NCBI GenBank assembly: GCA_040219135.1
Contig: JAVJTA010000013.1
Location: 310,001-374,000 of the forward strand
Source of the DNA: UBA7803 sp040219135
Lineage (GTDB): Bacteria; Pseudomonadota; Gammaproteobacteria; Pseudomonadales; Azotimanducaceae
Direction: 5' to 3'
Length of the DNA stretch: 64,000 bases
Positions 8,254-16,529 of the stretch are shown piece after piece. The notes beneath the pieces are model-generated. The model was not told the DNA's origin and made no database searches. It saw only the letters and a list, made by a program, of their open reading frames with translations. The position numbers and the translations under genes were made by a program. The stretch's first letter is position 1. Every line of letters begins with the position of its first letter.

Positions 8254-9261
8254 ATGAAGGTAGACGGTGGCGTTGGCTGGCAGCTCGACCGCGTCGGTGG
8301 CGAGGCGCGGGAACTCGAGGAGATGGGGTATTCCGGTATTCTCACGGCGGAGACCGCCCACGATCCGTTCTTTCCGCTGCTGGTGGCGGCGCAGAACACG
8401 GAACGGGTCGATCTCATGACCAGCATCGCCGTGGCGTTTTCGCGCACGCCGATGACGCTGGCGAACATCGGCCACGATCTCAACGCCGCGTCGAAGGGGC
8501 GCTTCGTGCTTGGCCTCGGTTCGCAGATCAGACCGCACATCACCAAGCGCTTCAGCATGCCCTGGTCGAGTCCGGCGAAGCGCATGCGGGAGTTCATTCT
8601 CGCCATGCGCGCGATCTGGGCGACCTGGCACGAAGGCGAGCCGCTGGAGTTTACCGGCGAGTTCTACACCCACACGCTGATGACTCCGTTCTTCACGCCC
8701 ACGGACGTCGAGTTCGGCGCGCCCCGGGTGTTTCTCGCGGCGGTCGGGCCGCTTATGACCGAGGTGGCCGGCGAGGTCGCCGATGGGGTGATCATTCACG
8801 CCTTCACCACGGAGAAGTACCTGCGCGAGACCACGCTGCCGGCGCTGGAACGCGGCTTCGCGAAGGCCGGTAGGACCCGCCAGGACTTCGAGATCAGCTA
8901 TCCGGTGTTCGTGGTGACCGGCAAAAACGACAAGGAGATCGCCGAGGCGAAAGCCAACACCTGCCGGCAGATCGCGTTCTACGGCTCTACGCCGGCCTAC
9001 AAGCCGGTGCTCGAGTCGATCGGCGTCGGCGACCTGCAGGGCGATCTGAACCGGCTTTCCAAACAGGGCCGCTGGGAGGAGATGGGGACGTTGATCAGCG
9101 ACGACATCTTCGAGGCCTTCGCCGTGGCCGGCCCTCCGGACAGCATCGCCGGACAGATCCTCAGCCGCTACGGCGACATCATCGACCGGACGTCGGCCGC
9201 CTACGCCAGTATTCCGAAGGCGGACCGGCTCAAAATCATCTCCGAGCTCACCGCAGCCTGA
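8254..9261 (+). CDS. LLM F420-dependent oxidoreductase, TIGR03617-like, copy A
   Basis: The 335-residue luciferase-like oxidoreductase begins with MKVDGGVGWQLDRVG and shows TAETAHDPFFPLLVAA, GLGSQIRPHITKRFSMPW and YGSTPAYKPVLESIGVGDL. These blocks match the MSMEG_2256-type (TIGR03617) group of F420-associated enzymes known mainly from actinobacteria. It is preceded by a good ribosome-binding site (GAAGGGAGAG). A near-identical layout follows immediately at 9272, so this is a tandem duplicate. The 102-bp gap upstream holds a short GC-rich palindrome. The substrate is unknown. Confidence 0.9.
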   Translation: MKVDGGVGWQLDRVGGEARELEEMGYSGILTAETAHDPFFPLLVAAQNTERVDLMTSIAVAFSRTPMTLANIGHDLNAASKGRFVLGLGSQIRPHITKRFSMPWSSPAKRMREFILAMRAIWATWHEGEPLEFTGEFYTHTLMTPFFTPTDVEFGAPRVFLAAVGPLMTEVAGEVADGVIIHAFTTEKYLRETTLPALERGFAKAGRTRQDFEISYPVFVVTGKNDKEIAEAKANTCRQIAFYGSTPAYKPVLESIGVGDLQGDLNRLSKQGRWEEMGTLISDDIFEAFAVAGPPDSIAGQILSRYGDIIDRTSAAYASIPKADRLKIISELTAA

Positions 9262-9271
9262 GGACCAGGAC

Positions 9272-10279
9272 ATGAAAGTAGATGCTGGAATCGGGCATCA
9301 GCTCGACAGAATTCCCGACGCCGTGCGGGCGGCGGAGGCCGCCGGATACGATGGCGTGCGCACCGCGGAAATGAACCACGACCCGTTCTTTCCGCTGCTG
9401 CTGGCGGCCGAGCACTCCGAGCGCCTGGAGATCAGCACCTCGATCGCCGTGGCCTTCGCCAGGAGCCCGATGATCCTCGCGAACATCGCCCACGATCTGA
9501 ACGCCTACTCCCGGGGTCGCTTCACCCTCGGCCTCGGCTCCCAGATCAAGCCGCACATCACCAAACGATTCAGCATGCAATGGGGCGCCCCCGCGCCGCA
9601 GATGCGCGAGCTGGTGCTGGCCATGCGCGCCATCTGGGCCAACTGGTACGACGCAGAGCCGCTGCAGTTCGTCGGCAAGTACTACCAGCACACCCTGATG
9701 ACGCCGGCGTTCACGCCGGAGAACCGGGAGTTCGGCGCGCCCCGGGTGATTCTGGCCGCCGTGGGACCGCAGATGACCGAGGTCGCCGGCGAGGTGGCCG
9801 ACGGCATGATCATTCACCCGTTCAGCACCGTGCCCTACATCGAGTCGGTCACGCTGCCGGCCATCGCCCGCGGCCTCGAGAAGGCCGGGCGCCGCCGCGA
9901 GGACTTCGAAATCTCCTATTCCAACTTCGTCGTGACCGGCCGCGACGAAGCCGAGTTCGAGGCCAGCAGGAAGGCTGCGAAAGAGCGGATCGCCTTCTAC
10001 GGCTCGACGCCGGCCTACAGAGGGGTTCTGGAGTCGATCGGGGTCGGCGACCTGCAGGGCGAACTGAACGCCATGTCGAAACAGGGGCGCTGGAAGGAGA
10101 TGGGCACGCTGATCGGCGACGACGTTCTCGGGGAGTTCGCGGTGGTTGGCGAGCCCGGCGACGTGGCGTCGGAAATGCTGCGCCGCTACGGGGCTTTCAC
10201 CGACCGGACGTCGGCGTCGTTCCCGGTTTCCGACGACGGCCAGCGCGAGGCCATCATTCGTACCCTGCGGGCAGGCTGA
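9272..10279 (+). CDS. LLM F420-dependent oxidoreductase, TIGR03617-like, copy B
   Basis: This is a tandem paralogue of the preceding gene with exactly the same length (335 residues) and the same block order: NHDPFFPLLLAAEHSER, GLGSQIKPHITKRFSMQW, YGSTPAYRGVLESIGVGDL. It starts 10 bp after copy A with GAGGACCAGGA upstream. Differences cluster in the segment before the barrel end and in the C-terminal tail, which could reflect substrate divergence. The stop codon shares one base with the ATG of the PPOX-type gene (TGATG), implying coupled translation of two different F420/flavin folds. Activity is unassigned. Confidence 0.9.
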   Translation: MKVDAGIGHQLDRIPDAVRAAEAAGYDGVRTAEMNHDPFFPLLLAAEHSERLEISTSIAVAFARSPMILANIAHDLNAYSRGRFTLGLGSQIKPHITKRFSMQWGAPAPQMRELVLAMRAIWANWYDAEPLQFVGKYYQHTLMTPAFTPENREFGAPRVILAAVGPQMTEVAGEVADGMIIHPFSTVPYIESVTLPAIARGLEKAGRRREDFEISYSNFVVTGRDEAEFEASRKAAKERIAFYGSTPAYRGVLESIGVGDLQGELNAMSKQGRWKEMGTLIGDDVLGEFAVVGEPGDVASEMLRRYGAFTDRTSASFPVSDDGQREAIIRTLRAG

Positions 10280-10761
10280 TGGGCCTGCCCCGGGACATCG
10301 CGCTGACGCCGGCCCAGATCGACGGGATCATGGCCAGCGAATGGAACATGCGGGTAGCGACGCTGGGCCCGGGCAGCCGCATCAACCTCACGCCCATGTG
10401 GTTCGGCTGGGCCGGCGGCGCCGTGTACTTCTTCGGCCGTGGTCAGAAGGTGGTGAACCTGCGCCGCAATCCGAGCTGCAGCGTGATCGTCGACCGCCAC
10501 GTGCGGTTCCCGGAACTGCAGGGCATCATGCTGCAGGGAGAAGCCCAGGTGCTCGAGGACGAAGACGCCGAAGCCCGCGATCCGCATCTCGCGCAGGCGC
10601 GCCTGCTGATGGGGGAGAAGTACAACGGCGGGCACGGGCAGTCGAAGGTCGATCAACCCGGGCCGTTCGGTGCCTCCGCGCGGGGCCGCAACCGGCGCTG
10701 GATCGTGTTCACGCCGGATCGGGCCGTGTCCTGGGACAACGGCAAGCTGACGTCGGGGTGA
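10279..10761 (+). CDS. PPOX-type F420/FMN-dependent oxidoreductase (FDOR-like split barrel)
   Basis: The 160-residue protein of the pyridoxamine-phosphate-oxidase-like split beta-barrel fold shows MASEWNMRVATLGPG at the start, INLTPMWFGWAGGAVYFFGRGQKVVNLRRNPSCSV as core strands, and IVFTPDRAVSWDNGKL at the end. These match PPOX-class F420-dependent enzymes (FDOR), which bind F420, FMN or haem derivatives and reduce unsaturated or quinone-like substrates. The TGATG junction with the LLM gene upstream supports a joint function. There is no signal peptide. In this genomic setting F420 is the more likely cofactor, but FMN cannot be excluded. Confidence 0.82.
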   Translation: MGLPRDIALTPAQIDGIMASEWNMRVATLGPGSRINLTPMWFGWAGGAVYFFGRGQKVVNLRRNPSCSVIVDRHVRFPELQGIMLQGEAQVLEDEDAEARDPHLAQARLLMGEKYNGGHGQSKVDQPGPFGASARGRNRRWIVFTPDRAVSWDNGKLTSG

Positions 10762-10988
10762 GGGGGCGCGGTCGTCGCGTTATCGCCTGGTCCGAAGTCT
10801 CGCCGACTTTTTAGATCATTTTGTTATATACAGCCCATCGTCGGTATGGGCGTCGGCCTGGACGGTCTCATCAGGACTGCGTTTCGGGATAAGGGCTTAC
10901 TAACTAAAAGGCTGCTTTCAACGCCCGCACAGTTCTCGGCGCGATCGTGATCCACTTTTTCTTCAGTATGTGAGCCGAGGCCACTAAA
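10762..10988. other. 227-bp intergenic region with an AT-rich patch
   Basis: No coding potential is seen. Bases 10808-10831 form an AT-rich patch (TTTTTAGA, then TTATATA) in otherwise GC-rich DNA. This is a plausible promoter area for the transglycosylase gene, but no well-spaced -35/-10 pair can be defined. A second less GC-rich stretch (TTACTAACTAAAAGG) lies at 10898-10912. Confidence 0.4.
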
Positions 10989-11627
10989 ATGCTCAGTAGG
11001 TCGGGCGTTTCAATTCAGAGGCAGAGCGCGTTGCGAAAGACGTTGGCGCAGATACCGTTTCTCATCAAGCTGCAGGTGCTGCTGCTTGGCGTCGCCGTGC
11101 TGTCCACCTCGGTAGTCGTCAACGTGTTCGGCCCGCACGGCATGGAGCGGGTGGCTTTCGCCATTCCGGCGGCCGACCACGCCCGGGTCCCCTGGCAGAC
11201 CGAGGTCGACGCCTTCGGGCGCAAGGTGAGCCGGGCCTTCGGGGTCCGCCCGAGCACGGCCAACGAGTTCGCGATCTGGATTCTCGAAGCGGCCCAGCGT
11301 CAGCACATCGAACCGGAACTGCTGGCGAGTCTCGTGCATACGGAGAGCACCTTCCGCAAGCAGGCGCTGTCTTCGGTGGGCGCCATCGGACCCGCTCAGG
11401 TCCGGCCGATTTTCTGGAGCCGCTTCTGCGGCAGTTCCAACCTGGAAGACCCGGCGGAGAATATCTACTGCGGGGCTCAGGTGCTTTCCTACCTGCGCGA
11501 TCTCTGCGGTGACGAAACCTGCGCCCTCAAGGCATACAACGTCGGTCCCTACAGCGAGCGCTATCAGGCCGCGCGCCGCTACCTGGCCAAGATCGATCTG
11601 GCGCGGTCGCGCCTCCGCAACCTTTAG
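10989..11627 (+). CDS. lytic transglycosylase-like SLT-domain protein
   Basis: The 212-residue protein has a hydrophobic segment at about 24-47 (signal anchor) and a goose-lysozyme-like SLT domain. The catalytic glutamate is Glu119 in LVHTESTFRKQALSSVGAIG, the usual ES-x-F-x-x-x-A-x-S-x-x-G-A-x-G pattern. The AYNVGP motif lies further on. Such enzymes cleave peptidoglycan between MurNAc and GlcNAc during growth, secretion-system assembly or recycling. The cysteines in FCGSSN, YCGAQV and LCGDETC could form disulfides in the periplasm. It stands alone, with sizeable gaps on both sides, and no secretion genes are nearby. Confidence 0.85.
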   Translation: MLSRSGVSIQRQSALRKTLAQIPFLIKLQVLLLGVAVLSTSVVVNVFGPHGMERVAFAIPAADHARVPWQTEVDAFGRKVSRAFGVRPSTANEFAIWILEAAQRQHIEPELLASLVHTESTFRKQALSSVGAIGPAQVRPIFWSRFCGSSNLEDPAENIYCGAQVLSYLRDLCGDETCALKAYNVGPYSERYQAARRYLAKIDLARSRLRNL

Positions 11628-11933
11628 AATTCCCTGGACCGCCCTGGATTTCCTCCCTGGCTCGCCTGCACTGCGGGCCGCGACTCGGTGCGCTCCGGAT
11701 AGCGGGAGTGGACGTTGGCCAGGGAAGGAGGCCGGCGCCGAGGGCGCGCCGGCCGCGCTCGCCACGGCGGGGGTCGGGGGGAAAGGACCCGTGGTGAACG
11801 GGGTCCCGGCGACCGGTCGGGTACTGCTGACTACGCCCGTCCCGGTGCCGACACCTTGCCGCCATCCTAGTCGACGTCCATGAATCCCACCTGAACGCGC
11901 GCTATGCTGGGTGGGCGGAGCGGAGGACGATCG
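11628..11933. other. 306-bp intergenic region, no gene seen
   Basis: Short ORFs here are compositional shadows without a ribosome-binding site or recognisable protein. Inverted septamers ccctggc and gccaggg flank about 55 bp near the transglycosylase end and could form a weak structure. The last 20 bp contain GGAGCGGAGGACG, the ribosome-binding site of the next LLM gene. Confidence 0.5.
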
Positions 11934-13004
11934 ATGCAGCTGTGGAGCGTGACCCATTCGCGGCCGGACCATGCGCTCGAGGCGGCGCAGCGCGCGGAGG
12001 CGGCCGGCTGGGCCGGGCTGTGCGTGGTGGACTCGCAGAATCTGGCGCCCGATTGCTATGTCGCGCTGACGCTGGCGGCCACGGTGACCGGTCGTCTCGG
12101 GCTCGGCACCGGGGTGACCAATTCCGTGACCCGCCATCCGGCGGCCACCGCCTCGGCGGCCATGGCGGTGCAGCAGGTGTCGGGCGGCCGCATGGTGCTG
12201 GGCATCGGTCGCGGCGATTCCGCTCTGGCGCACCTCGGCCGCGCGCCGGCCCGTCTGGCCGGGTTCAGCCGCTACGTGGCCGTGCTGCAGCGCTATCTGC
12301 GCGGCGAGCGCGTGGAATTCTCCGACCTGCCGATGGACGATGCCATCGCCGCGCCGGTGGCCGCCCTCGAGCTGGCCGATCACCCGCAGTCGAGCCGCAT
12401 CCGCTGGTTCGACCCGGCCCTGCCCAAGGTGCCGCTGGAAGTCGCGGCCACGGGGCCCAGGGTGATCGATCTGGCCGGGCGCGAGGCGGATCGGGTCCTG
12501 CTCACCCTGGGCGCGGTCCCCGAGCGCCTGCGTTGGGGCATCGATCTTGCGCGTCGGGCGCGCCGTGACAGCGGCGGGGATCCGGATTCCCTGGCGCTCG
12601 GGGCCTACGTCAATCTCGTCTGCCATCCTGACCGGGCCATCGCGCGCGATCTGGTTCGAGGCGGTCTCACCACGTTCGCGCGTTTTTCGGTGATGCACGG
12701 CACCGTTTCCGGGCCGGCGGACGAGGAGACCCGCGGCGTGCTGGCGCGGCTGCACGACGGCTATGACATGCGCGCCCACACCCGCGGCGACTCCGTGCAG
12801 GCGACGCTGATGGACGACGCCTTCGTCGACGCGTTCGCCATCGCCGGACCGCCCGATCACTGTCTGGCGAGGCTGGCGGAACTGGAGGCGCTGGGCATCG
12901 ACAAGGTCATCGTCAGCGGGCCCACGGCGGGGACCGACCGGGATGCCGCGCGGAAGGCCATGGCACTGCTCGACGAAGCGGTCGTCCCGGTGCTGCGATC
13001 GTGA
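11934..13004 (+). CDS. LLM-class flavin/F420-dependent oxidoreductase
   Basis: The 356-residue luciferase-like protein shows AAQRAEAAGWAGLCVVDSQ, GLGTGVTNSVTRHPAATASA, GGRMVLGIGRGDSAL and a C-terminal FAIAGPPDHCLARLAELEALGIDKVIVSGP. It resembles the F420-dependent methylene-H4MPT reductase/Fgd-type branch. I start it at ATG 11934, which has a GGAG/GGAGG site upstream and begins exactly at the first barrel strand; the ATG at 11904 would add ten low-complexity residues. It is followed after 25 bp by an SRPBCC gene and then the cytochrome-PQQ enzyme, so it may head that cluster. Substrate unknown. Confidence 0.87.
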   Translation: MQLWSVTHSRPDHALEAAQRAEAAGWAGLCVVDSQNLAPDCYVALTLAATVTGRLGLGTGVTNSVTRHPAATASAAMAVQQVSGGRMVLGIGRGDSALAHLGRAPARLAGFSRYVAVLQRYLRGERVEFSDLPMDDAIAAPVAALELADHPQSSRIRWFDPALPKVPLEVAATGPRVIDLAGREADRVLLTLGAVPERLRWGIDLARRARRDSGGDPDSLALGAYVNLVCHPDRAIARDLVRGGLTTFARFSVMHGTVSGPADEETRGVLARLHDGYDMRAHTRGDSVQATLMDDAFVDAFAIAGPPDHCLARLAELEALGIDKVIVSGPTAGTDRDAARKAMALLDEAVVPVLRS

Positions 13005-13029
13005 ATACCATGTTCACCGGAGGCGCCCC

Positions 13030-13500
13030 ATGACCCTCGAAGCCGCACCGATCGCCACCACGCAGATGCTCATCCGGCGGCCCCAGGCCGAGGTTTTCGA
13101 GGCCCTGGTGGATCCGGCCGTGACCACGCGCTTCTGGTTCACCCGCAGCAGCGGCCGCCTCGAAAGCGGGGCCACGGTGCGCTGGGATTGGGAGATGTAC
13201 GGCGCATCCACCGCGGTCAGGGTGGTCGCGCTGGAACCGCTGCGGCGCGTCCTGCTGCACTGGGGAGAGCCGCCGCGGCCGCTGGAGTTCGTTCTCGAGG
13301 CGCGGGCCGATGGCACCACCCTGGTGCGGGTGTGCGATTCCGGATTTGCCGGCAGCGACGACGAGCAGGTTGCCCAGGCCATCGATTCGATGGGCGGTTT
13401 CGCCTCCATGCTCGCCGGCATGAAAGCCTGGCTGGAGCACGGGCTGGCGCTGAACCTGGTCGCCGATCACCATCCCGACGCCCACCAGACCGCCGGCTGA
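13030..13500 (+). CDS. SRPBCC/AHSA1-like domain protein
   Basis: The 156-residue protein shows the START/Bet v1-like pattern: an N-terminal strand with IRRPQAEVFEALVDPAVTTRFW, a central WDWEMYGASTAVRVVALEPLRRVLLHW, and a long C-terminal helix starting at GGFASMLAGMKAWLEHG. Such proteins form a hydrophobic cavity; the family includes Aha1 homologues and many of unknown function. Start at ATG 13030 follows GGAGGCGCC. The gene ends 6 bp before the cytochrome c-PQQ dehydrogenase, so the two are probably cotranscribed. Ligand unknown. Confidence 0.85.
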   Translation: MTLEAAPIATTQMLIRRPQAEVFEALVDPAVTTRFWFTRSSGRLESGATVRWDWEMYGASTAVRVVALEPLRRVLLHWGEPPRPLEFVLEARADGTTLVRVCDSGFAGSDDEQVAQAIDSMGGFASMLAGMKAWLEHGLALNLVADHHPDAHQTAG

Positions 13501-13506
13501 GAGCGC

Positions 13507-15045
13507 ATGCGTTTCGGCCGGGTTCTGAAGATCGGCGGCATCGTCCTGGGCGCGGTGCTGCTGCTGGGGGTCGGGGCCGGGTATCTGGCGTTCCAGAGGA
13601 TTCAGGACGATCCGTTTACGCCGCTCTACGTCAGCAACTGCGCCGCGTGTCATGGCGAAGCGTTCGAGGGTGCGGCCCAGGGCCCGGCGCTGCTCGGCCG
13701 CACGCTCACCCATGGCGATTCGGTGGCTGAGCTGGTCGCGAGCATCGCCCGGGGGTACCCGGAGCGCGGCATGCCGGGCTGGTCCGGGGCTCTCGACGCC
13801 GGCGACATCCGGAGCCTGGCCATTCTGATAGCGGAGCGCCGGCTGAACCGCCATTTCACGGACTTCAAGACCGACAAGACTCTCGAGCTGCCCGCCGCGC
13901 CGATCTCCACCGAGCTGGTCCGGTTCCGCGTCGAACCCGTTGCCACGGGACTCGCGGCCAAGCCTTTCTCCATCGCGCCGCTGCCGGACGGCAGCATCCT
14001 GGTCAGCGAGAAGACCCGGGGATTGAGCATCGTCGCGGCGGACGGGCAGCGCTCCGAGGCGATTGCCGACACCCCGGAAACCACCGAGATCGGCGTCGAC
14101 GTGCTTGGCCTCGACTACGGTCTCGGCTGGCTGCTCGACGTGGCGCCGCACCCGGATTTCGAAGACAACGGCTGGATCTACCTGGTGCACACGGATCTGT
14201 GCGCGGATTGTCGCAGCGGCGGCGATACGCTGATCCCGTCCACCATGATCCGGCTGGTGCGCGGGCGCATCGCCGACGGTCGCTGGGTCGACGAGGAGGT
14301 GATCTGGAGCGTGCCGGAACGGTTCTACACCTCGGTACCCGATCTCGGCGCCGGCGGCCGCCTGGCCTTCGATCCGGCCGGCTACGTGTTCGTCAGCGTC
14401 GGCATCAAGGGGCTCGGCAACTACGTCGGCATCCAGGATCTCGGCACCCCCTACGGCAAGATCCATCGGGTTCACGACGACGGCCGGATTCCCACGGACA
14501 ACCCCTTCGTCGACCGCCCGGGCGCCATGCCGAGCATCTGGAGCTACGGCCACCGCAGCCCCCAGGGGCTGGAATTCGACGCCGCCAGCGGCACCCTGTG
14601 GGGCACCGAGATGGGCCCGCGTGGCGGCGACGAGGTGAACCGGCTGCGTCCGGGACGCAACTTCGGCTGGCCCCTTTATTCCAAAGGCGTCGACTACGAC
14701 GGCACACCGGTGGAGTACTGGAAGGACCTGGGCATCGAGTTCAACCTGAGCGAGATCGAGCAGCCCGTGGTGGATCTGACCCCGTCGCCGGCGGTCTCCA
14801 GTTTCGTGATCTATGACGGTGATGCCTTTCCGGACTGGCGTGGACAGTTCCTCGTGGGATCCCTCAAGGCGACCGAGCTGTACCGTTTCGTCATCGACGG
14901 CGACACCCTGACGCACAGCGAAATCCTGCTCGCAGATCTCGCCCGCATCCGCGACATCGAAGAGGAGCCGGGCGGCACGCTGCTGCTCTTGCTCGAGCAC
15001 GAAAGCGGATCCATGATCGTGCGCCTGGTGCCCGTCGCCGGCTGA
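13507..15045 (+). CDS. cytochrome c - PQQ-dependent sugar dehydrogenase-like fusion
   Basis: The 512-residue protein has an N-terminal membrane anchor (about 9-29). A small cytochrome c domain follows, with the haem motif C45-A-A-C48-H49 and a probable Met ligand at Met89 (ERGMPGW). The rest is a six-bladed soluble-glucose/sorbosone-dehydrogenase-like propeller. Diagnostic propeller blocks are LLDVAPHPDFEDNGWIYL, SYGHRSPQGLEFD, EMGPRGGDEVNRL and GRNFGWPLYSKGVDYDG. The domain oxidises aldoses or alcohols in the periplasm using PQQ and would pass electrons to the fused haem. Substrate and use of PQQ are inferred from the family; no pqq biosynthesis genes are in the window. It is flanked by an SRPBCC gene and a small membrane-anchored Cys-rich gene. 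Confidence 0.88.
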   Translation: MRFGRVLKIGGIVLGAVLLLGVGAGYLAFQRIQDDPFTPLYVSNCAACHGEAFEGAAQGPALLGRTLTHGDSVAELVASIARGYPERGMPGWSGALDAGDIRSLAILIAERRLNRHFTDFKTDKTLELPAAPISTELVRFRVEPVATGLAAKPFSIAPLPDGSILVSEKTRGLSIVAADGQRSEAIADTPETTEIGVDVLGLDYGLGWLLDVAPHPDFEDNGWIYLVHTDLCADCRSGGDTLIPSTMIRLVRGRIADGRWVDEEVIWSVPERFYTSVPDLGAGGRLAFDPAGYVFVSVGIKGLGNYVGIQDLGTPYGKIHRVHDDGRIPTDNPFVDRPGAMPSIWSYGHRSPQGLEFDAASGTLWGTEMGPRGGDEVNRLRPGRNFGWPLYSKGVDYDGTPVEYWKDLGIEFNLSEIEQPVVDLTPSPAVSSFVIYDGDAFPDWRGQFLVGSLKATELYRFVIDGDTLTHSEILLADLARIRDIEEEPGGTLLLLLEHESGSMIVRLVPVAG

Positions 15046-15097
15046 CCGCGGGCTGAAGTATGGTCGCCGGAAATTCGGTCGCGACACGGAGGATACG

Positions 15098-15604
15098 ATG
15101 GGAGCAGAGGCGCGGATCCGCGGTGGGGCACTGGCGCTGGCGCTCGGGCTGCTGCTGGTGGCCGGGGCGGTCGGTTTCGCCGGCTATTTCTTCTACTGCC
15201 CGTGCGACCGCGCGCCCGGTGGCTGGCTGCTCGGTGACGTGGTGGCTGAACCGGTGGAGGACTGGAGCTTCGCCAACGACGAGCCGCTGTGTCAGATCCA
15301 GGTGTTCCGCGGCGGTGTGTGGCCGCATGCCATCAACCTCAACTGCATGGCATCGGAAGGGCGCCTGTACCTGAGCTGCGCCGGCTGCGAGGGCAAGGCC
15401 TGGTCCACGGCGGCGCTGGCGCATCCCGAGGCGCGGTTGCGGCTGGGCGCGAGGGTATACCCCGTGCGGCTCACCCGGGTGGAGGATCCCGCAGTGCTGG
15501 ACGAAGCCTGGAACGCCCGGGCGCGGAAGACCGGGCGCGGCGAGGGCTCACCGCGGCAGGACGGCTGGTGGTCCTTCCGGGTGGTGTTCCGGGACAACGC
15601 CTGA
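15098..15604 (+). CDS. membrane-anchored Cys-rich protein of unknown function
   Basis: The 168-residue protein has one N-terminal hydrophobic helix (about 9-31) followed by YCPCDRAPGG, PLCQIQVF, NLNCMASEGRLYLSCAGCEGKAWS and LGARVYPVRLTRVEDPAVLDEAW. The strand-turn pattern from RLYLSCAG to RVYPVRLTRVED resembles the split beta-barrel of deazaflavin-dependent nitroreductase/PPOX-like proteins, but no cofactor motif is certain. Six cysteines, in CPC, LCQ, NCM and CAGC, are conspicuous and could bind metal or form disulfides if the domain is periplasmic. Start ATG 15098 has CACGGAGGA upstream. It lies 52 bp after the PQQ fusion and 2 bp before a small GTG-start gene. I do not recognise a defined function. 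Confidence 0.75.
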   Translation: MGAEARIRGGALALALGLLLVAGAVGFAGYFFYCPCDRAPGGWLLGDVVAEPVEDWSFANDEPLCQIQVFRGGVWPHAINLNCMASEGRLYLSCAGCEGKAWSTAALAHPEARLRLGARVYPVRLTRVEDPAVLDEAWNARARKTGRGEGSPRQDGWWSFRVVFRDNA

Positions 15605-15606
15605 CC

Positions 15607-15861
15607 GTGAGGCACGCGGGTCCGCAGACGCTCGAGGCGATCGCGCCGCTGCTGGCGGTACTGCGGCGCCTGCCGGGCCTGAAGGAGCCCAGGACCGGGG
15701 TCTTCTACCGCAACTCGCGCGCGTTTCTGCACTTTCACGAAGACGGCGAGCGGGTGTTCGCCGATCTGCGTCTGTGGGGCCCGGAGTTCGAGCGTTACCC
15801 GGCGACGTCGCGCGCCGAGCGTCGCGCTCTGGTGCGGCGGATCACTGCTGCGCTGGCTTGA
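15607..15861 (+). CDS. small conserved-looking protein, function unknown
   Basis: An 84-residue ORF beginning at GTG 15607, 2 bp after the previous stop, so probably translated by coupling. The sequence reads like a compact globular protein: an N-terminal helix TLEAIAPLLAVLRRL, then GVFYRNSRAFLHFHEDGERVFADLRLW as strands, and a C-terminal helix RAERRALVRRITAAL. An upstream extension to 15289 would lie inside the preceding gene in another frame and is rejected. There is no signal peptide or known catalytic motif. The charged FHED and FADLRL blocks suggest a YjbR/MmcQ-like or nucleic-acid-binding fold, but that is only a guess. Confidence 0.65.
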   Translation: MRHAGPQTLEAIAPLLAVLRRLPGLKEPRTGVFYRNSRAFLHFHEDGERVFADLRLWGPEFERYPATSRAERRALVRRITAALA

Positions 15862-15871
15862 GACCGCTGCG

Positions 15872-16510
15872 TCAGAACGACTCGAGCAGCGCCGGCAGCT
15901 CCTCGAGCGAATCGATTCGCGCCGCCGCCGCCGAGAAGTCCTGACCGCGGACGAAGTCGTTGCGGACGATGACGCAGTCGATGCCGGCCGCTACCGCGGC
16001 CCGCAGTCCGCGTTCCGAATCCTCCACCACCACCGTATCCGCGGGCGCGGCGCCGAAGCGCTCGAGGGCAGCCAGGTAGGGATCCGGCGCCGGCTTGGAG
16101 CGCGCGTAGTCGCCGTTGGCGAGGACGAAGTCCATGTGCCGGACGATGTTGCGGTGGCGGTGGATCAGTGCGAAATCGTCTTTCTTCGCGGTGGTGACGA
16201 TGGCCATGGCACACGCGGCGGCGAGCCGTTCCAGCACCGTTTCGACCCCGGGGATCTCGATGTCGCGCTCCGCGAGCAGCCGCTGGTAGAGGCGGTCGCG
16301 GTGCGCCCGGTGGTGGCGGATCTGCGGCTCCGTGGCGCCCCGCTGGCGGGCCCGGTCCCAGGCGGTGCGGCCCTCGGCCATGTCCGCCAGGTAGCCGTCG
16401 AGCGGCAGGTCGACGTCCAGGGCGGCGATGGCGTGCCGGGTCGCCTCGAAGTACAGCGGCTCGGTGTCGACGAGCACGCCGTCGTGGTCCCAGAGGATGT
16501 AGCGCCTCAT
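15872..16510 (-). CDS. HAD-superfamily hydrolase
   Basis: The 212-residue haloacid-dehalogenase-like phosphatase has motif I WDHDGVLVD (Asp8 and Asp10), motif II in IVTTAK, motif III Lys in RSKPAPDPY and motif IV VVEDSERGLRAA. The cap is a helical bundle inserted after motif I, as in phosphoglycolate-phosphatase/beta-phosphoglucomutase-type members. It hydrolyses a small phosphomonoester; the specific one is not predictable. It is the second gene of a minus-strand pair, 19 bp downstream of the acyl-CoA synthetase, and convergent with the preceding small gene. A link to the ACAD10/11-type kinase is possible (ACAD10 is fused to a HAD domain) but speculative. Confidence 0.88.
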   Translation of the reverse strand: MRRYILWDHDGVLVDTEPLYFEATRHAIAALDVDLPLDGYLADMAEGRTAWDRARQRGATEPQIRHHRAHRDRLYQRLLAERDIEIPGVETVLERLAAACAMAIVTTAKKDDFALIHRHRNIVRHMDFVLANGDYARSKPAPDPYLAALERFGAAPADTVVVEDSERGLRAAVAAGIDCVIVRNDFVRGQDFSAAAARIDSLEELPALLESF

Positions 16511-16529
16511 TGCCGTCGAACCGGATTCC

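Noticed and set aside
10801..10831. AT-rich patch as a sigma70 promoter
   Set aside because: No acceptable -35/-10 pair with 16-18 bp spacing could be set, so only noted in the intergenic entry.
12913..15087. 724-residue ORF on the minus strand
   Set aside because: Antisense to the SRPBCC and cytochrome-PQQ genes, with composition of a mirror frame; the plus-strand proteins have clear motifs.
15289..15606. Longer N-terminus for the 84-residue gene
   Set aside because: It overlaps the preceding gene in another frame and reads as low-complexity shadow; GTG 15607 follows directly after the stop.
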